From: Bacteroidales bacterium
GTDB taxonomy: Bacteria; Bacteroidota; Bacteroidia; Bacteroidales; GCA-2711565
DNA length: 7,095 bases
Assembly: GCA_029931995.1 (NCBI GenBank)
Contig: JAOZQX010000066.1
Span: forward strand, 1 to 7,095
Reading direction: 5' to 3'
The translations under genes were made by a program, and so were the position numbers. This document shows positions 1-6,190 of the stretch, piece by piece. The notes beneath the pieces were generated by a model, which saw only the letters and a program-made list of their open reading frames with translations, was not told the DNA's origin and ran no database searches. Position 1 is the first letter of the stretch. Each line of letters starts with the position of its first letter.

Positions 1-556
1 AGGCAGCAAAAAAAGAGGGGATTGACATTCCTAAAACTGAGAATACGAGAGCTAATTTTTCAATAATTTTATTTTTCTTAACTGCAACAATAATTCCGAT
101 TATAACCCCTAAAATTGTAGCAAATATGATTGAAACCATTGCTAGAAGAATAGTTTTCGGAAACGCTTCAGCCAGTATCTCCGATACTTTTCGCTTACTC
201 TGATACGACCTTCTTAAATACGGTTTCTTTAACACATAAGTTTGTTCGGCTACAGTAAACAGTTTTATGTATGAGTATTTTTCTTCATCTAAAAACCAGT
301 AAGAATCCTGATTAACATGAGTATGAACAGAAATAGGCGAAAGATCATTCAAAAACCCCAAATATTGGCTGGTTAAAGGCTGATCCAATCCAAGGTCATG
401 ATTGATGGCTTCAACTGAAGCAATATCAGCACGCTGTCCTAACATCATTCGGGCCGGATCACCGGGCAATACATTAAACAACAGGAACACAACGGTTATG
501 ACTCCAAGCAGAACCAATAAGCCATAAAATAAACGTTTTAAGATGTACCCTAGCAT
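1..556 (-). CDS. ABC transporter permease, DppB/OppB type (partial, C-terminus outside window)
   Basis: Inner-membrane permease subunit of a peptide/nickel-type ABC importer. The 185 codons visible begin MLGYILKRLFYGLLVLLGV, the usual DppB/OppB start: a basic residue pair, then a first membrane helix (about residues 8-28) running into the family-typical NVLPGDPARMMLG (28-40) and DLGLDQPL (54-61). A second helix spans about 135-158 (ILLAMVSIIFATILGVIIGI), followed by KK and a third helix (about 166-185) with the characteristic GMSIPSFF. Between LDQPL and the second helix there is a long hydrophilic stretch (about 65-133, including KKPYLRRSYQSKRKVSEIL), clearly longer than the short DLGxS linker of E. 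coli DppB. The EAA loop that contacts the ATPase lies beyond the window. The start ATG at 556 is 29 bases after the stop of the upstream gene, so it is probably the third gene of a minus-strand operon. No Shine-Dalgarno is visible. The substrate cannot be deduced. Confidence 0.9.
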   Translation of the reverse strand, partial: MLGYILKRLFYGLLVLLGVITVVFLLFNVLPGDPARMMLGQRADIASVEAINHDLGLDQPLTSQYLGFLNDLSPISVHTHVNQDSYWFLDEEKYSYIKLFTVAEQTYVLKKPYLRRSYQSKRKVSEILAEAFPKTILLAMVSIIFATILGVIIGIIVAVKKNKIIEKLALVFSVLGMSIPSFFAA

Positions 557-585
557 GGATTAAAGATAAGTAGATTTAGGAAAAC

Positions 586-1695
586 TTAATCTTTTTTCAA
601 TTCTTTTTCCAGATCATCAATACCCGGAAAATCATGATAATGCCATTTATTCAATATCCGCCCTTGTTTTAAAAGTACTAATCCGGGATTCGCTCTGATC
701 ATCGTTTTTAAAGCAATATCATCAATATTATAAAAATCAAAATCAAGCTGATATTTAGCTGTCATTAATTCAACTTCGTCAGAAAAACTGCTCGTTAAAC
801 CAGCGATGGCAATATCATTCTCTTCAAAATAATAGTTTAATATTTTAATCTTTTCAAAGGCTGATTCTGAAGCTTTATTTACATCCCACGAAATAAACAA
901 AAACTGATAATCAGGATTTTCAATGATCTCCCGTGTAATATTATAACCATCTTTCGTTTGAATGAAAAGATCATGTTTTGCATTTATTCCAGTTCTTTCA
1001 ATCCGCTGATCAACAAACTCCCATTTACTCATCCAAACCGAATCACTCCATGGATAGTCAGGAGACAGATATTCTTTTTCTTCTCCGTTGTCTTTATTTT
1101 TATATATCAGGAACACTTTCACTTCTTCATCTCCTTCATAACTCATGTCATTTCCAATCTTCCAATCACGGAAATCAATCATGGGAAGATGATTGAATTG
1201 ATAATATGAGAAGCTTGCAAAGGCAATCGTAAAGATCAAGATAAAAACATTTTGAGCTCCAAATAGGATCGGACTTTTAAATTTCTTCCGTTGCTTAAAA
1301 ATGATATAAACGAAGAAAATTAGAATCAAATTTTTATAAAAAGTTTGCCAATTGGTTAATTTGATGGCATCACCAAAACATCCACAATCAGCTACCGGGC
1401 TATAAATTGCATCGTATAAAGTAATTCCGGTAAAGAGAATCATTAAGGGCAAAATCACCCATGATAAAGCTTTTAGGCGTGTGTTTAATAATAAAGAAAT
1501 ACCTAAAACAAACTCCAACGTACTCAAGGCTATCGACAGGGATAATGCGAGAGGTATAGCCCAATCTGTTCCATAGGCTATAAAATAGTCTTCAATCCGA
1601 TAGGCAGTTCCCAGAGGATCTACTCCTTTTACAAAGCCTGAAAAAATAAAAATTAGTCCGACAAGAATTCGGCTAATTGTTTTTAAATTGATCAT
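586..1695 (-). CDS. BT_3928-type DoxX/MauE-like membrane protein with thioredoxin-like C-terminal region
   Basis: A 369-residue membrane protein. The N-terminal half (about 1-165) has five hydrophobic helices (roughly 7-22, 47-70, 77-95, 120-135, 147-163) and looks like the DoxX/MauE family: the start RILVGLIFIFSGFVKGVDPLG and the DCGCFGD motif (103-109) before NWQTFYKNL are typical. The C-terminal half (about 170-369) is soluble, probably periplasmic, and resembles a thioredoxin fold: a strand ending FLFISWD (265-271), a helix (276-290), and RANPGLVLLKQGRI (334-347) where the cis-proline and following strand would lie. The CxxC of a true thioredoxin is absent (WDVNKASES occupies that place). 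The only cysteines are the pair in DCGC. MauE and relatives are thought to supply or shuttle reducing equivalents across the membrane. A similar redox role here is an inference. It lies 27 bases after the DUF1599 gene on the same strand. Confidence 0.85.
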   Translation of the reverse strand: MINLKTISRILVGLIFIFSGFVKGVDPLGTAYRIEDYFIAYGTDWAIPLALSLSIALSTLEFVLGISLLLNTRLKALSWVILPLMILFTGITLYDAIYSPVADCGCFGDAIKLTNWQTFYKNLILIFFVYIIFKQRKKFKSPILFGAQNVFILIFTIAFASFSYYQFNHLPMIDFRDWKIGNDMSYEGDEEVKVFLIYKNKDNGEEKEYLSPDYPWSDSVWMSKWEFVDQRIERTGINAKHDLFIQTKDGYNITREIIENPDYQFLFISWDVNKASESAFEKIKILNYYFEENDIAIAGLTSSFSDEVELMTAKYQLDFDFYNIDDIALKTMIRANPGLVLLKQGRILNKWHYHDFPGIDDLEKELKKD

Positions 1696-1722
1696 CTATT
1701 TATTGATAATTTTAATGAATAA

Positions 1723-2268
1723 CTATTGAGCCTCGTGAAGTTTAATTAAAGCAAATACCGAATAATTGATGATATCAAAATAGTTGGCATCCAAGCCTTC
1801 GGAGATATAAGTTTTACCGTCATTATCTTCAATTTGCTTTACGCGCAATAACTTCATCAGAATAATATCGGTTAGTGAACTAATACGCATATTCCTCCAC
1901 GCTTCGCCATAATCATGGTTTTTATCCATCATTAAGGATTTTGCTTCAGCCAAATACTTATCATATAACTCCTCAACAATTTTTACCTCCATCTTCTCTT
2001 TCTCAGCTACACCTAACTCAAGTTGTATCAAAGCCATAATCGAATAATTGATAATGCCAATAAATTCGGGCTTCACTCCCTCTTTTACTTTACTCGTCCC
2101 TTTTTCTTCGATACTCCGAATACGGTTGGCTTTTATGTATATCTGATCCGTTAAGGAAGGTGTCCGCAAAATACGCCAGGCCGTTCCATAATCCTTCATT
2201 TTTGTCATAAAAATGTCCTTGCATTCAGCGGTTGACGAATCAAATTGCTTCGAGGTGATATTATCCAT
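1723..2268 (-). CDS. DUF1599-family protein with tandem internal duplication
   Basis: A 181-residue soluble protein of the DUF1599 family, a domain that has also been called a nucleotide-modification-associated domain. I know no established biochemical function. It consists of two copies of one module. Copy 1 has DYGTAWRILRTPSLTD (26-41), then RIRSIEE (49-55) and IINYSIMALIQL (72-83). Copy 2 has DYGEAWRNMRISSLTD (119-134), then RVKQIED (142-148) and IINYSVFALIKL (166-177). The offset between copies is 93-94 residues. The conserved acidic, tryptophan and arginine positions recur in both, so neither copy looks degenerate. There is no signal peptide or membrane helix. It is the first gene of the minus-strand operon and starts 45 bases from the folP ATG in a divergent arrangement. 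A promoter candidate is listed separately. Confidence 0.85.
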   Translation of the reverse strand: MDNITSKQFDSSTAECKDIFMTKMKDYGTAWRILRTPSLTDQIYIKANRIRSIEEKGTSKVKEGVKPEFIGIINYSIMALIQLELGVAEKEKMEVKIVEELYDKYLAEAKSLMMDKNHDYGEAWRNMRISSLTDIILMKLLRVKQIEDNDGKTYISEGLDANYFDIINYSVFALIKLHEAQ

Positions 2269-2289
2269 AGAATTTAATAATTTAGCAGA

Positions 2290-2321
2290 TAAAATTATAA
2301 ACTCCTTGCGTTGATGCCAAA
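2290..2321 (-). promoter_or_regulatory. Putative Bacteroidota-type promoter for the DUF1599 operon
   Basis: Read on the minus strand there is TTTG (complement of 2318-2321), 20 bases, then TAATTTTA (complement of 2290-2297). This fits the Bacteroidota consensus TTTG-N19/20-TAnnTTTG with one mismatch in the last base of the -7 box. The implied start, near 2283, leaves about 15 untranslated bases before the ATG at 2268. The -33 box lies inside the first codons of folP, so the two divergent transcription units share their control DNA. Such AT-rich boxes can arise by chance. Confidence 0.4.
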
Positions 2322-3186
2322 CAAATTGAAGGATAATATTGATAAGTTTTCAACAGAAACAAAGCTTAGGTCAGGAACAAAAACCCTTGATTTAAAACAT
2401 CCATTGGTAATGGGTATTTTAAACTTAACGCCCGATTCGTTTTACGACGGAAGCCGCCATCAAAACACTCAGGATTTACTAAAACGTGCCGAAAAACATA
2501 TTAGCGAGGGCGCAGTCATTCTTGATATTGGTGCAGTAAGTACTCGTCCGGGAGCTACAAAAATTAGTGAGAAAGAAGAAAGTAATCGGCTTTTGCCGTC
2601 CCTGCATATTTTGCGTGCAACTTTTCCAGAAATATGGATTTCGGTAGATACTTGGCGCGCAAGCATTGCTAAGCAATGTTTGAATGAAGGTGCAGATATG
2701 ATCAATGATATTTCGGGAGGGAGTTTTGATAAAACAATGCCCGAAATAATTGCTAAAAATAACACTCCTTATGTTTTAATGCACATCAAGGGAAAGCCTC
2801 AGGATATGCAGCAAAATCCTACTTATGGTGATATTGTGAAAGAAATTGAATTTTTTTTAAAAACTCAATCTAAGAAATTCGTTGATGCCGGAGTCAAACA
2901 ATTAATCCTTGATCCCGGTTTTGGTTTTGGAAAAACCCTTGAACATAATTATCATTTATTGAAACATCTTGATGAATTTAGAAAAATTGGATTTCCATTA
3001 ATGGTAGGGATTTCACGCAAGTCAATGATTCACAAACTACTTGAAATAAATGCTGATGAGGCATTGAACGGAACCAGCGTACTGAATACCTTAGCCATCC
3101 AAAATGGAGCTAAAATACTAAGGGTTCACGATGTTAAAGAAGCTATGGAAACAATTAAACTCATTCAGAAGTACAATGCATCCTAG
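2314..3186 (+). CDS. folP: Dihydropteroate synthase
   Basis: Cytosolic enzyme that condenses 6-hydroxymethyl-7,8-dihydropterin pyrophosphate with p-aminobenzoate to give dihydropteroate in folate synthesis. It is the target of sulfonamides. The pterin-binding TIM-barrel signatures appear in order: MGILNLTPDSFYDG (33-46), LDIGAVSTRPGA (70-81), ISVDTWR (109-115), MINDISGG (129-136), VLMHIKGKPQDMQ (154-166), LDPGFGFGK (199-207), VGISRKSM (231-238) and the terminal RVHDV (270-274). All expected substrate-binding segments are present, and the length of 290 residues is normal. I chose ATG 2314 over the TTG one codon upstream (2311) because ATG is far more common and nothing favours the TTG. cdaA follows after 32 bases, an arrangement familiar in Bacteroidota. 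No strong promoter is visible upstream. A TAATTTAG box at 2278-2285 is a possible -7 element but lacks a matching -33 box. Confidence 0.97.
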   Translation: MPNKLKDNIDKFSTETKLRSGTKTLDLKHPLVMGILNLTPDSFYDGSRHQNTQDLLKRAEKHISEGAVILDIGAVSTRPGATKISEKEESNRLLPSLHILRATFPEIWISVDTWRASIAKQCLNEGADMINDISGGSFDKTMPEIIAKNNTPYVLMHIKGKPQDMQQNPTYGDIVKEIEFFLKTQSKKFVDAGVKQLILDPGFGFGKTLEHNYHLLKHLDEFRKIGFPLMVGISRKSMIHKLLEINADEALNGTSVLNTLAIQNGAKILRVHDVKEAMETIKLIQKYNAS

Positions 3187-3218
3187 ATTTTATTAAATTT
3201 GTTTTTCAATCATATCTC

Positions 3219-4070
3219 ATGCTCAATATGTTATTAACCGGTTTTATTGATATTCGCATCTTGGATATTTTGGATATTCTTTTAGTAGCTGTACTATTAT
3301 TTGAGCTTTATCGTCTTTTGAGGGGTACAGTTGCCATCAACATTTTTTTGGGAATTGTGGCAATTTTTCTGATTTGGAAAGTAGTGGATGCCTTACAGAT
3401 GGAACTTCTTAGCCAGTTTTTAGGAGCATTCATCAGTGTAGGTTTTATTGCATTAATTGTGATTTTCCAGCCGGAGATTAGGCAATTTTTATTAGCACTC
3501 GGAACTCCAAACTTTCTAAAAAAGAGAAAAGGAAAATTTCTGTTTTGGACCATTAATATGAAATATGAGATAGAGTTGGATATTGACCCCATCATTTTGG
3601 CTTGCCAACGGATGGCAGATGCTAAAGAAGGTGCTTTGATTGTGATTGCCAAACAAAATGAATTACGTCAGATCAGAGAAAGTGGCGAAACCCTTAATGC
3701 ACAAATATCTGCACCGCTGATTGAAAATCTTTTTTATAAAAACAGCCCATTACATGATGGAGCGATGATTATCTTCAACAATGAAATAAAAGCAGCGGGT
3801 TGTATTCTGCCGGTTTCAAACAATCCTGACCTCCCTCCTCGTTTAGGATTAAGACATAGAGCCGCCATTGGAATTACTGAACAATCAGATTCAATTGCAA
3901 TTGTGGTTTCGGAGCAAAGCGGAAAAATCTCATTTTGTAAAGAAGGCGAACGAACCACTGTTCAACCTGCCAAACTAAAAGTTATGCTTGAAGAAGAATT
4001 TGGGAATACACAGACTATAGAACCCGAAGAAGAAGTAAAAGAAGAAGTAAAAGAAGAAACTTCTGAATAA
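3219..4070 (+). CDS. cdaA: Membrane diadenylate cyclase (c-di-AMP synthase), CdaA/DacA type
   Basis: Makes the second messenger c-di-AMP from two ATP at the cytoplasmic face of the inner membrane. The 283-residue protein has three N-terminal hydrophobic helices (about 13-31, 38-57, 66-84) ending in FQPEIRQFL, the usual CdaA boundary. A DisA_N cyclase domain follows (about 118-250), with the catalytic DGA motif in SPLHDGAMII (176-185) and the RHR motif in GLRHRAAIGITEQSDS (210-225). Both active-site motifs are intact. The last 20 residues are an acidic/lysine low-complexity tail (EEEVKEEVKEE) encoded by a short tandem repeat. It follows folP by 32 bases and is probably co-transcribed with it. 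In Firmicutes cdaA is paired with cdaR and glmM, but neither is seen here. An MscS channel gene follows after 74 bases. Start ATG 3219 is the first in frame, and an ATG at 3228 is also possible. Confidence 0.95.
   Translation: MLNMLLTGFIDIRILDILDILLVAVLLFELYRLLRGTVAINIFLGIVAIFLIWKVVDALQMELLSQFLGAFISVGFIALIVIFQPEIRQFLLALGTPNFLKKRKGKFLFWTINMKYEIELDIDPIILACQRMADAKEGALIVIAKQNELRQIRESGETLNAQISAPLIENLFYKNSPLHDGAMIIFNNEIKAAGCILPVSNNPDLPPRLGLRHRAAIGITEQSDSIAIVVSEQSGKISFCKEGERTTVQPAKLKVMLEEEFGNTQTIEPEEEVKEEVKEETSE
4029..4058 (+). repeat. 12-base tandem repeat encoding the acidic tail of CdaA
   Basis: The unit GAAGAAGTAAAA occurs at 4029-4040 and 4041-4052, and its first six bases recur at 4053-4058. 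The period is a multiple of three, so copy-number change would add or remove EEVK blocks without shifting the frame. It lies just before the cdaA stop codon. Confidence 0.85.
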
Positions 4071-4095
4071 TCCTTAACAAATTCAATTATCACTT

Positions 4096-4126
4096 TTTGA
4101 AACTCACAAATAAAATTGTAATTTAG
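4096..4126 (+). promoter_or_regulatory. Putative Bacteroidota-type promoter for the MscS-dehydrogenase pair
   Basis: TTTG at 4096-4099 is followed, after exactly 19 bases, by TAATTTAG at 4119-4126. This matches TTTG-N19-TAnnTTTG at all but one fixed position. The expected start lies near 4133, about a dozen bases before the ATG at 4145. It lies in the 74-base cdaA-mscS gap, which is longer than the other same-strand gaps in the cluster, and suggests the channel and dehydrogenase genes can be expressed apart from folP-cdaA. Confidence 0.5.
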
Positions 4127-4144
4127 GTTACTAAATTTTTCATC

Positions 4145-4978
4145 ATGAGTTTTAAAGATATTATAAACTTCAAATTAATAGAAACCGAAAGTTATGTGAT
4201 TAGCATCTACTCCATACTACTGGTTTTGATAATAATAATTGCCACTGCTATTGTTTTAAAAATTATCAAAAAGCTTCTGAAAGGTATCGTTAACCAAAAG
4301 AAACTTGATCCTGGCACGGGCTATTCCATTAACCTCATCATCAAGTACTTTATCTGGGTTATCGTTATCATCCTGATACTCGATACTGTTGGTGTAAGAA
4401 TATCGATTTTTCTTGCCAGTGCGGCAGCTCTATTGGTAGGTGTGGGTCTCGGACTTCAGCAGTTATTTAATGATATTGCCTCAGGAATTGTATTACTATT
4501 TGAGGGCAGTATTAAAATTAATGATGTGATTGAACTGGATAATAACATCATCGGAAGAGTAATCATGCTCAACATCCGAACATCTAAAATCAAAACCCGC
4601 AATGATGTAGTAATCATCGTACCTAACTCAAAGTTAGTTAACGATAACATCATAAACTGGAGCCATATGGATAAAAAAACCCGTTTTAACGTTAAGGTTG
4701 GGGTAGCTTATGGATCAGATGTAAAGTTGGTTGAGGAATTATTATTAAAATGTGCTACAAGCAATAAAGATATTTATGAAAAGCCGGTACCTTTCGTTCG
4801 TTTTTTAGATTTTGGGGATTCATCCTTAGACTTTCAATTATTCTTTTGGGTAAAAAATTCATTCACGGTTGAGAATTTAAAAAGCGATCTTCGCTTTTCT
4901 ATTAACCAAAGTTTTAAAGAGAATAATATTCAAATTCCATTTCCTCAAAGAGACATTCATATCAAAAAAGAAGAATGA
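4145..4978 (+). CDS. Small-conductance mechanosensitive ion channel, MscS family
   Basis: Inner-membrane channel that opens under membrane tension to release solutes during hypo-osmotic shock. At 277 residues it has the minimal MscS layout (E. coli MscS is 286): TM1 about 18-40, TM2 about 62-82, and a glycine/alanine-rich pore helix TM3 about 87-117 containing ASAAALLVGVGLGLQQLFND and IASGIVLLFEGSIKINDVIEL. The beta domain follows with IIGRVIMLNIRTSKIKTRND (135-154) and IIVPNSKLVNDNIINWS (157-173). The C-terminal alpha/beta domain ends in the family-typical IPFPQRDIHI (264-273). No extra N-terminal domain and no obvious cyclic-nucleotide-binding domain is present. It lies downstream of cdaA and overlaps the next gene by four bases (ATGA). 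Because c-di-AMP controls osmolyte transport in several bacteria, a functional link with cdaA is attractive but unproven. Confidence 0.95.
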   Translation: MSFKDIINFKLIETESYVISIYSILLVLIIIIATAIVLKIIKKLLKGIVNQKKLDPGTGYSINLIIKYFIWVIVIILILDTVGVRISIFLASAAALLVGVGLGLQQLFNDIASGIVLLFEGSIKINDVIELDNNIIGRVIMLNIRTSKIKTRNDVVIIVPNSKLVNDNIINWSHMDKKTRFNVKVGVAYGSDVKLVEELLLKCATSNKDIYEKPVPFVRFLDFGDSSLDFQLFFWVKNSFTVENLKSDLRFSINQSFKENNIQIPFPQRDIHIKKEE

Positions 4979-6081
4979 AAAATTTCACATTCCACATCCC
5001 TACAAAAATTATTTTTGGTTGCGGTAAGATTAAGAATTTAAACACACTCTTAGATTCTAATTTTAAAAATGTATTGATTGTTACCGATCAGGTATTGCTT
5101 GAAAAAACAGATACCATTAATAAGTGTAGCTCAATTTTAACAAACAGGAATGTAATTGTATTCAGTGAAGTGGAAGAAAATCCCTCCTATACTACCGTTG
5201 AAAAAGGAGCTGAACTTGCCAAATCGAAAAACATTGACTTGATTATTGGAATTGGTGGAGGTTCGAGCATGGATGCAGCCAAAGGAATTGCATTAATGGA
5301 AAATACTAATGTTAAAATAAAAGAGATTGTAGAGAACAATGCCCCCGTTCATGATGTAACACCAATTGTTTGCATTCCTACGTCTTCGGGTACAGGTAGC
5401 GAAACCACACCTTTTGCGGTATTCACAGATACCAATGAACATACAAAAAACGGATTTGCACATCCAAATATTTTTCCAACAATTTCTTTGATTGATCCTG
5501 AACTAACGTATTCAATGCCTTCTGCTATAGTTATAAACACCGGACTGGATGCTTTGGCTCATGCCATCGAAGCTTTTCTTTCGACAGAAAATTTTGAATT
5601 GAACGATCAACTTGCTTTAGAAGCCATTAAAATTATTATTGAGAATTTAGAGAGAGCCTCCAAAAAACAAGCAGAAGCTATGAATCAAATGGCTTATGCA
5701 GCTATGTTAGGTGGCATAGTCATCAGTCATGCCAGTACAATTTTACCCCACATAATGGGCTATCCTTTAACTATTTATCACGGCCTACCTCACGGAAAAG
5801 CTTGCATTATTCTTCAGCCTGCATTCATCCATTATTTGAAAAAGCATAAACTTGAAACCGAAAAAACAGATATCCTTGACGGATTATTCAAACCCAAAGG
5901 AGGAATTGAACGATTTATCCAAAACATGGGTGTATCTACAAAACTATCTGATTATGGAATAAAAGAATCTGAATTTCATGCTTTTGCAAAACAAACGATA
6001 GTGAAAGGCGATGTTAAAATTACCCCCGGAAATATTACCGAGGATATTATTATCAGCATCTATCGCGATGCAATGAAATAA
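4975..6081 (+). CDS. Iron-containing (group III) alcohol dehydrogenase
   Basis: Cytosolic NAD(P)H-dependent oxidoreductase of the FucO/butanol dehydrogenase family, interconverting an alcohol and its aldehyde or ketone. The substrate cannot be told from sequence. At 368 residues it is slightly short for the family (about 380-390). The nucleotide-binding domain shows VLIVTDQ (33-39), the GIGGGSSMDAAKG signature (92-104) and CIPTSSGTGSE (133-143). The metal-binding domain has the four expected ligands: D192 and H196 in GLDALAHAIEA, then H259 and H273 in LPHIMGYP and GLPHG. H259 and H273 are 14 apart, as in E. coli FucO (H263/H277). The enzyme therefore appears intact. Its ATG overlaps the MscS stop codon (ATGA, 4975-4978), implying translational coupling. 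A GC-rich palindrome begins 7 bases after its stop. Confidence 0.95.
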   Translation: MKNFTFHIPTKIIFGCGKIKNLNTLLDSNFKNVLIVTDQVLLEKTDTINKCSSILTNRNVIVFSEVEENPSYTTVEKGAELAKSKNIDLIIGIGGGSSMDAAKGIALMENTNVKIKEIVENNAPVHDVTPIVCIPTSSGTGSETTPFAVFTDTNEHTKNGFAHPNIFPTISLIDPELTYSMPSAIVINTGLDALAHAIEAFLSTENFELNDQLALEAIKIIIENLERASKKQAEAMNQMAYAAMLGGIVISHASTILPHIMGYPLTIYHGLPHGKACIILQPAFIHYLKKHKLETEKTDILDGLFKPKGGIERFIQNMGVSTKLSDYGIKESEFHAFAKQTIVKGDVKITPGNITEDIIISIYRDAMK

Positions 6082-6088
6082 ATAACAA

Positions 6089-6116
6089 GGGGTGACACCC
6101 TGCAGGGTGTCACCCC
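6089..6116. repeat. Perfect 28-base palindrome, left flank of the RAYT gene
   Basis: A perfect inverted repeat centred on CTGCAG at 6102. Each half is almost self-complementary: GGGTGACACCC (6090-6100), TGCA, GGGTGTCACCC (6105-6115). It can therefore fold as one 14-bp hairpin or as two adjacent small ones, like a pair of inverted REP units. The identical 28 bases recur downstream of the transposase gene. It could also end or stabilise the dehydrogenase transcript, but the short ATTT after it is not a proper intrinsic-terminator T-tract. Confidence 0.95.
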
Positions 6117-6158
6117 ATTTGCTACAACGAGACATTTCTAAACTTATGGTATAAAAAT

Positions 6159-6177
6159 GCAGGGGTGTCACCCCTGC
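6159..6177. repeat. 19-base single-unit palindrome just before the RAYT start codon
   Basis: Two 9-base arms, GCAGGGGTG and CACCCCTGC, flank a single T. The core GGGTGTCACCC (6163-6173) is the same unit that makes up the longer palindromes on either side. It ends 13 bases before the transposase ATG (6191), so in mRNA the hairpin would sit at or near the ribosome-binding region. Confidence 0.95.
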
Positions 6178-6190
6178 TAAAATTTATGCT

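Noticed and set aside
958..1209. Plus-strand open frames opposite the DoxX/MauE-like gene
   Set aside because: They are antisense to a well-supported gene, have no recognisable domain, and their composition follows from the opposite strand.
2311..2313. TTG as the folP start codon
   Set aside because: An ATG follows immediately in frame at 2314 and is the more probable start.
2469..2765. Minus-strand open frames inside folP
   Set aside because: Shadows of a gene with complete conserved motifs; no start signal or family resemblance.
3308..3958. Minus-strand open frames inside cdaA
   Set aside because: Antisense to intact cyclase motifs and without any independent support.
6089..6120. Classical rho-independent terminator after the dehydrogenase gene
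   Set aside because: The hairpin is strong but is followed only by ATTT and then mixed sequence. Termination is possible but not supported as an intrinsic terminator.
6118..6148. Promoter for the RAYT gene between the two left palindromes
   Set aside because: A TTTG is present at 6118-6121, but no box within the right spacing matches TAnnTTTG with fewer than two mismatches.
5944..6171. Minus-strand open frame of 75 codons across the dehydrogenase end and the palindrome
   Set aside because: It runs through the palindrome and the dehydrogenase 3' end; its sequence is explained by those features.
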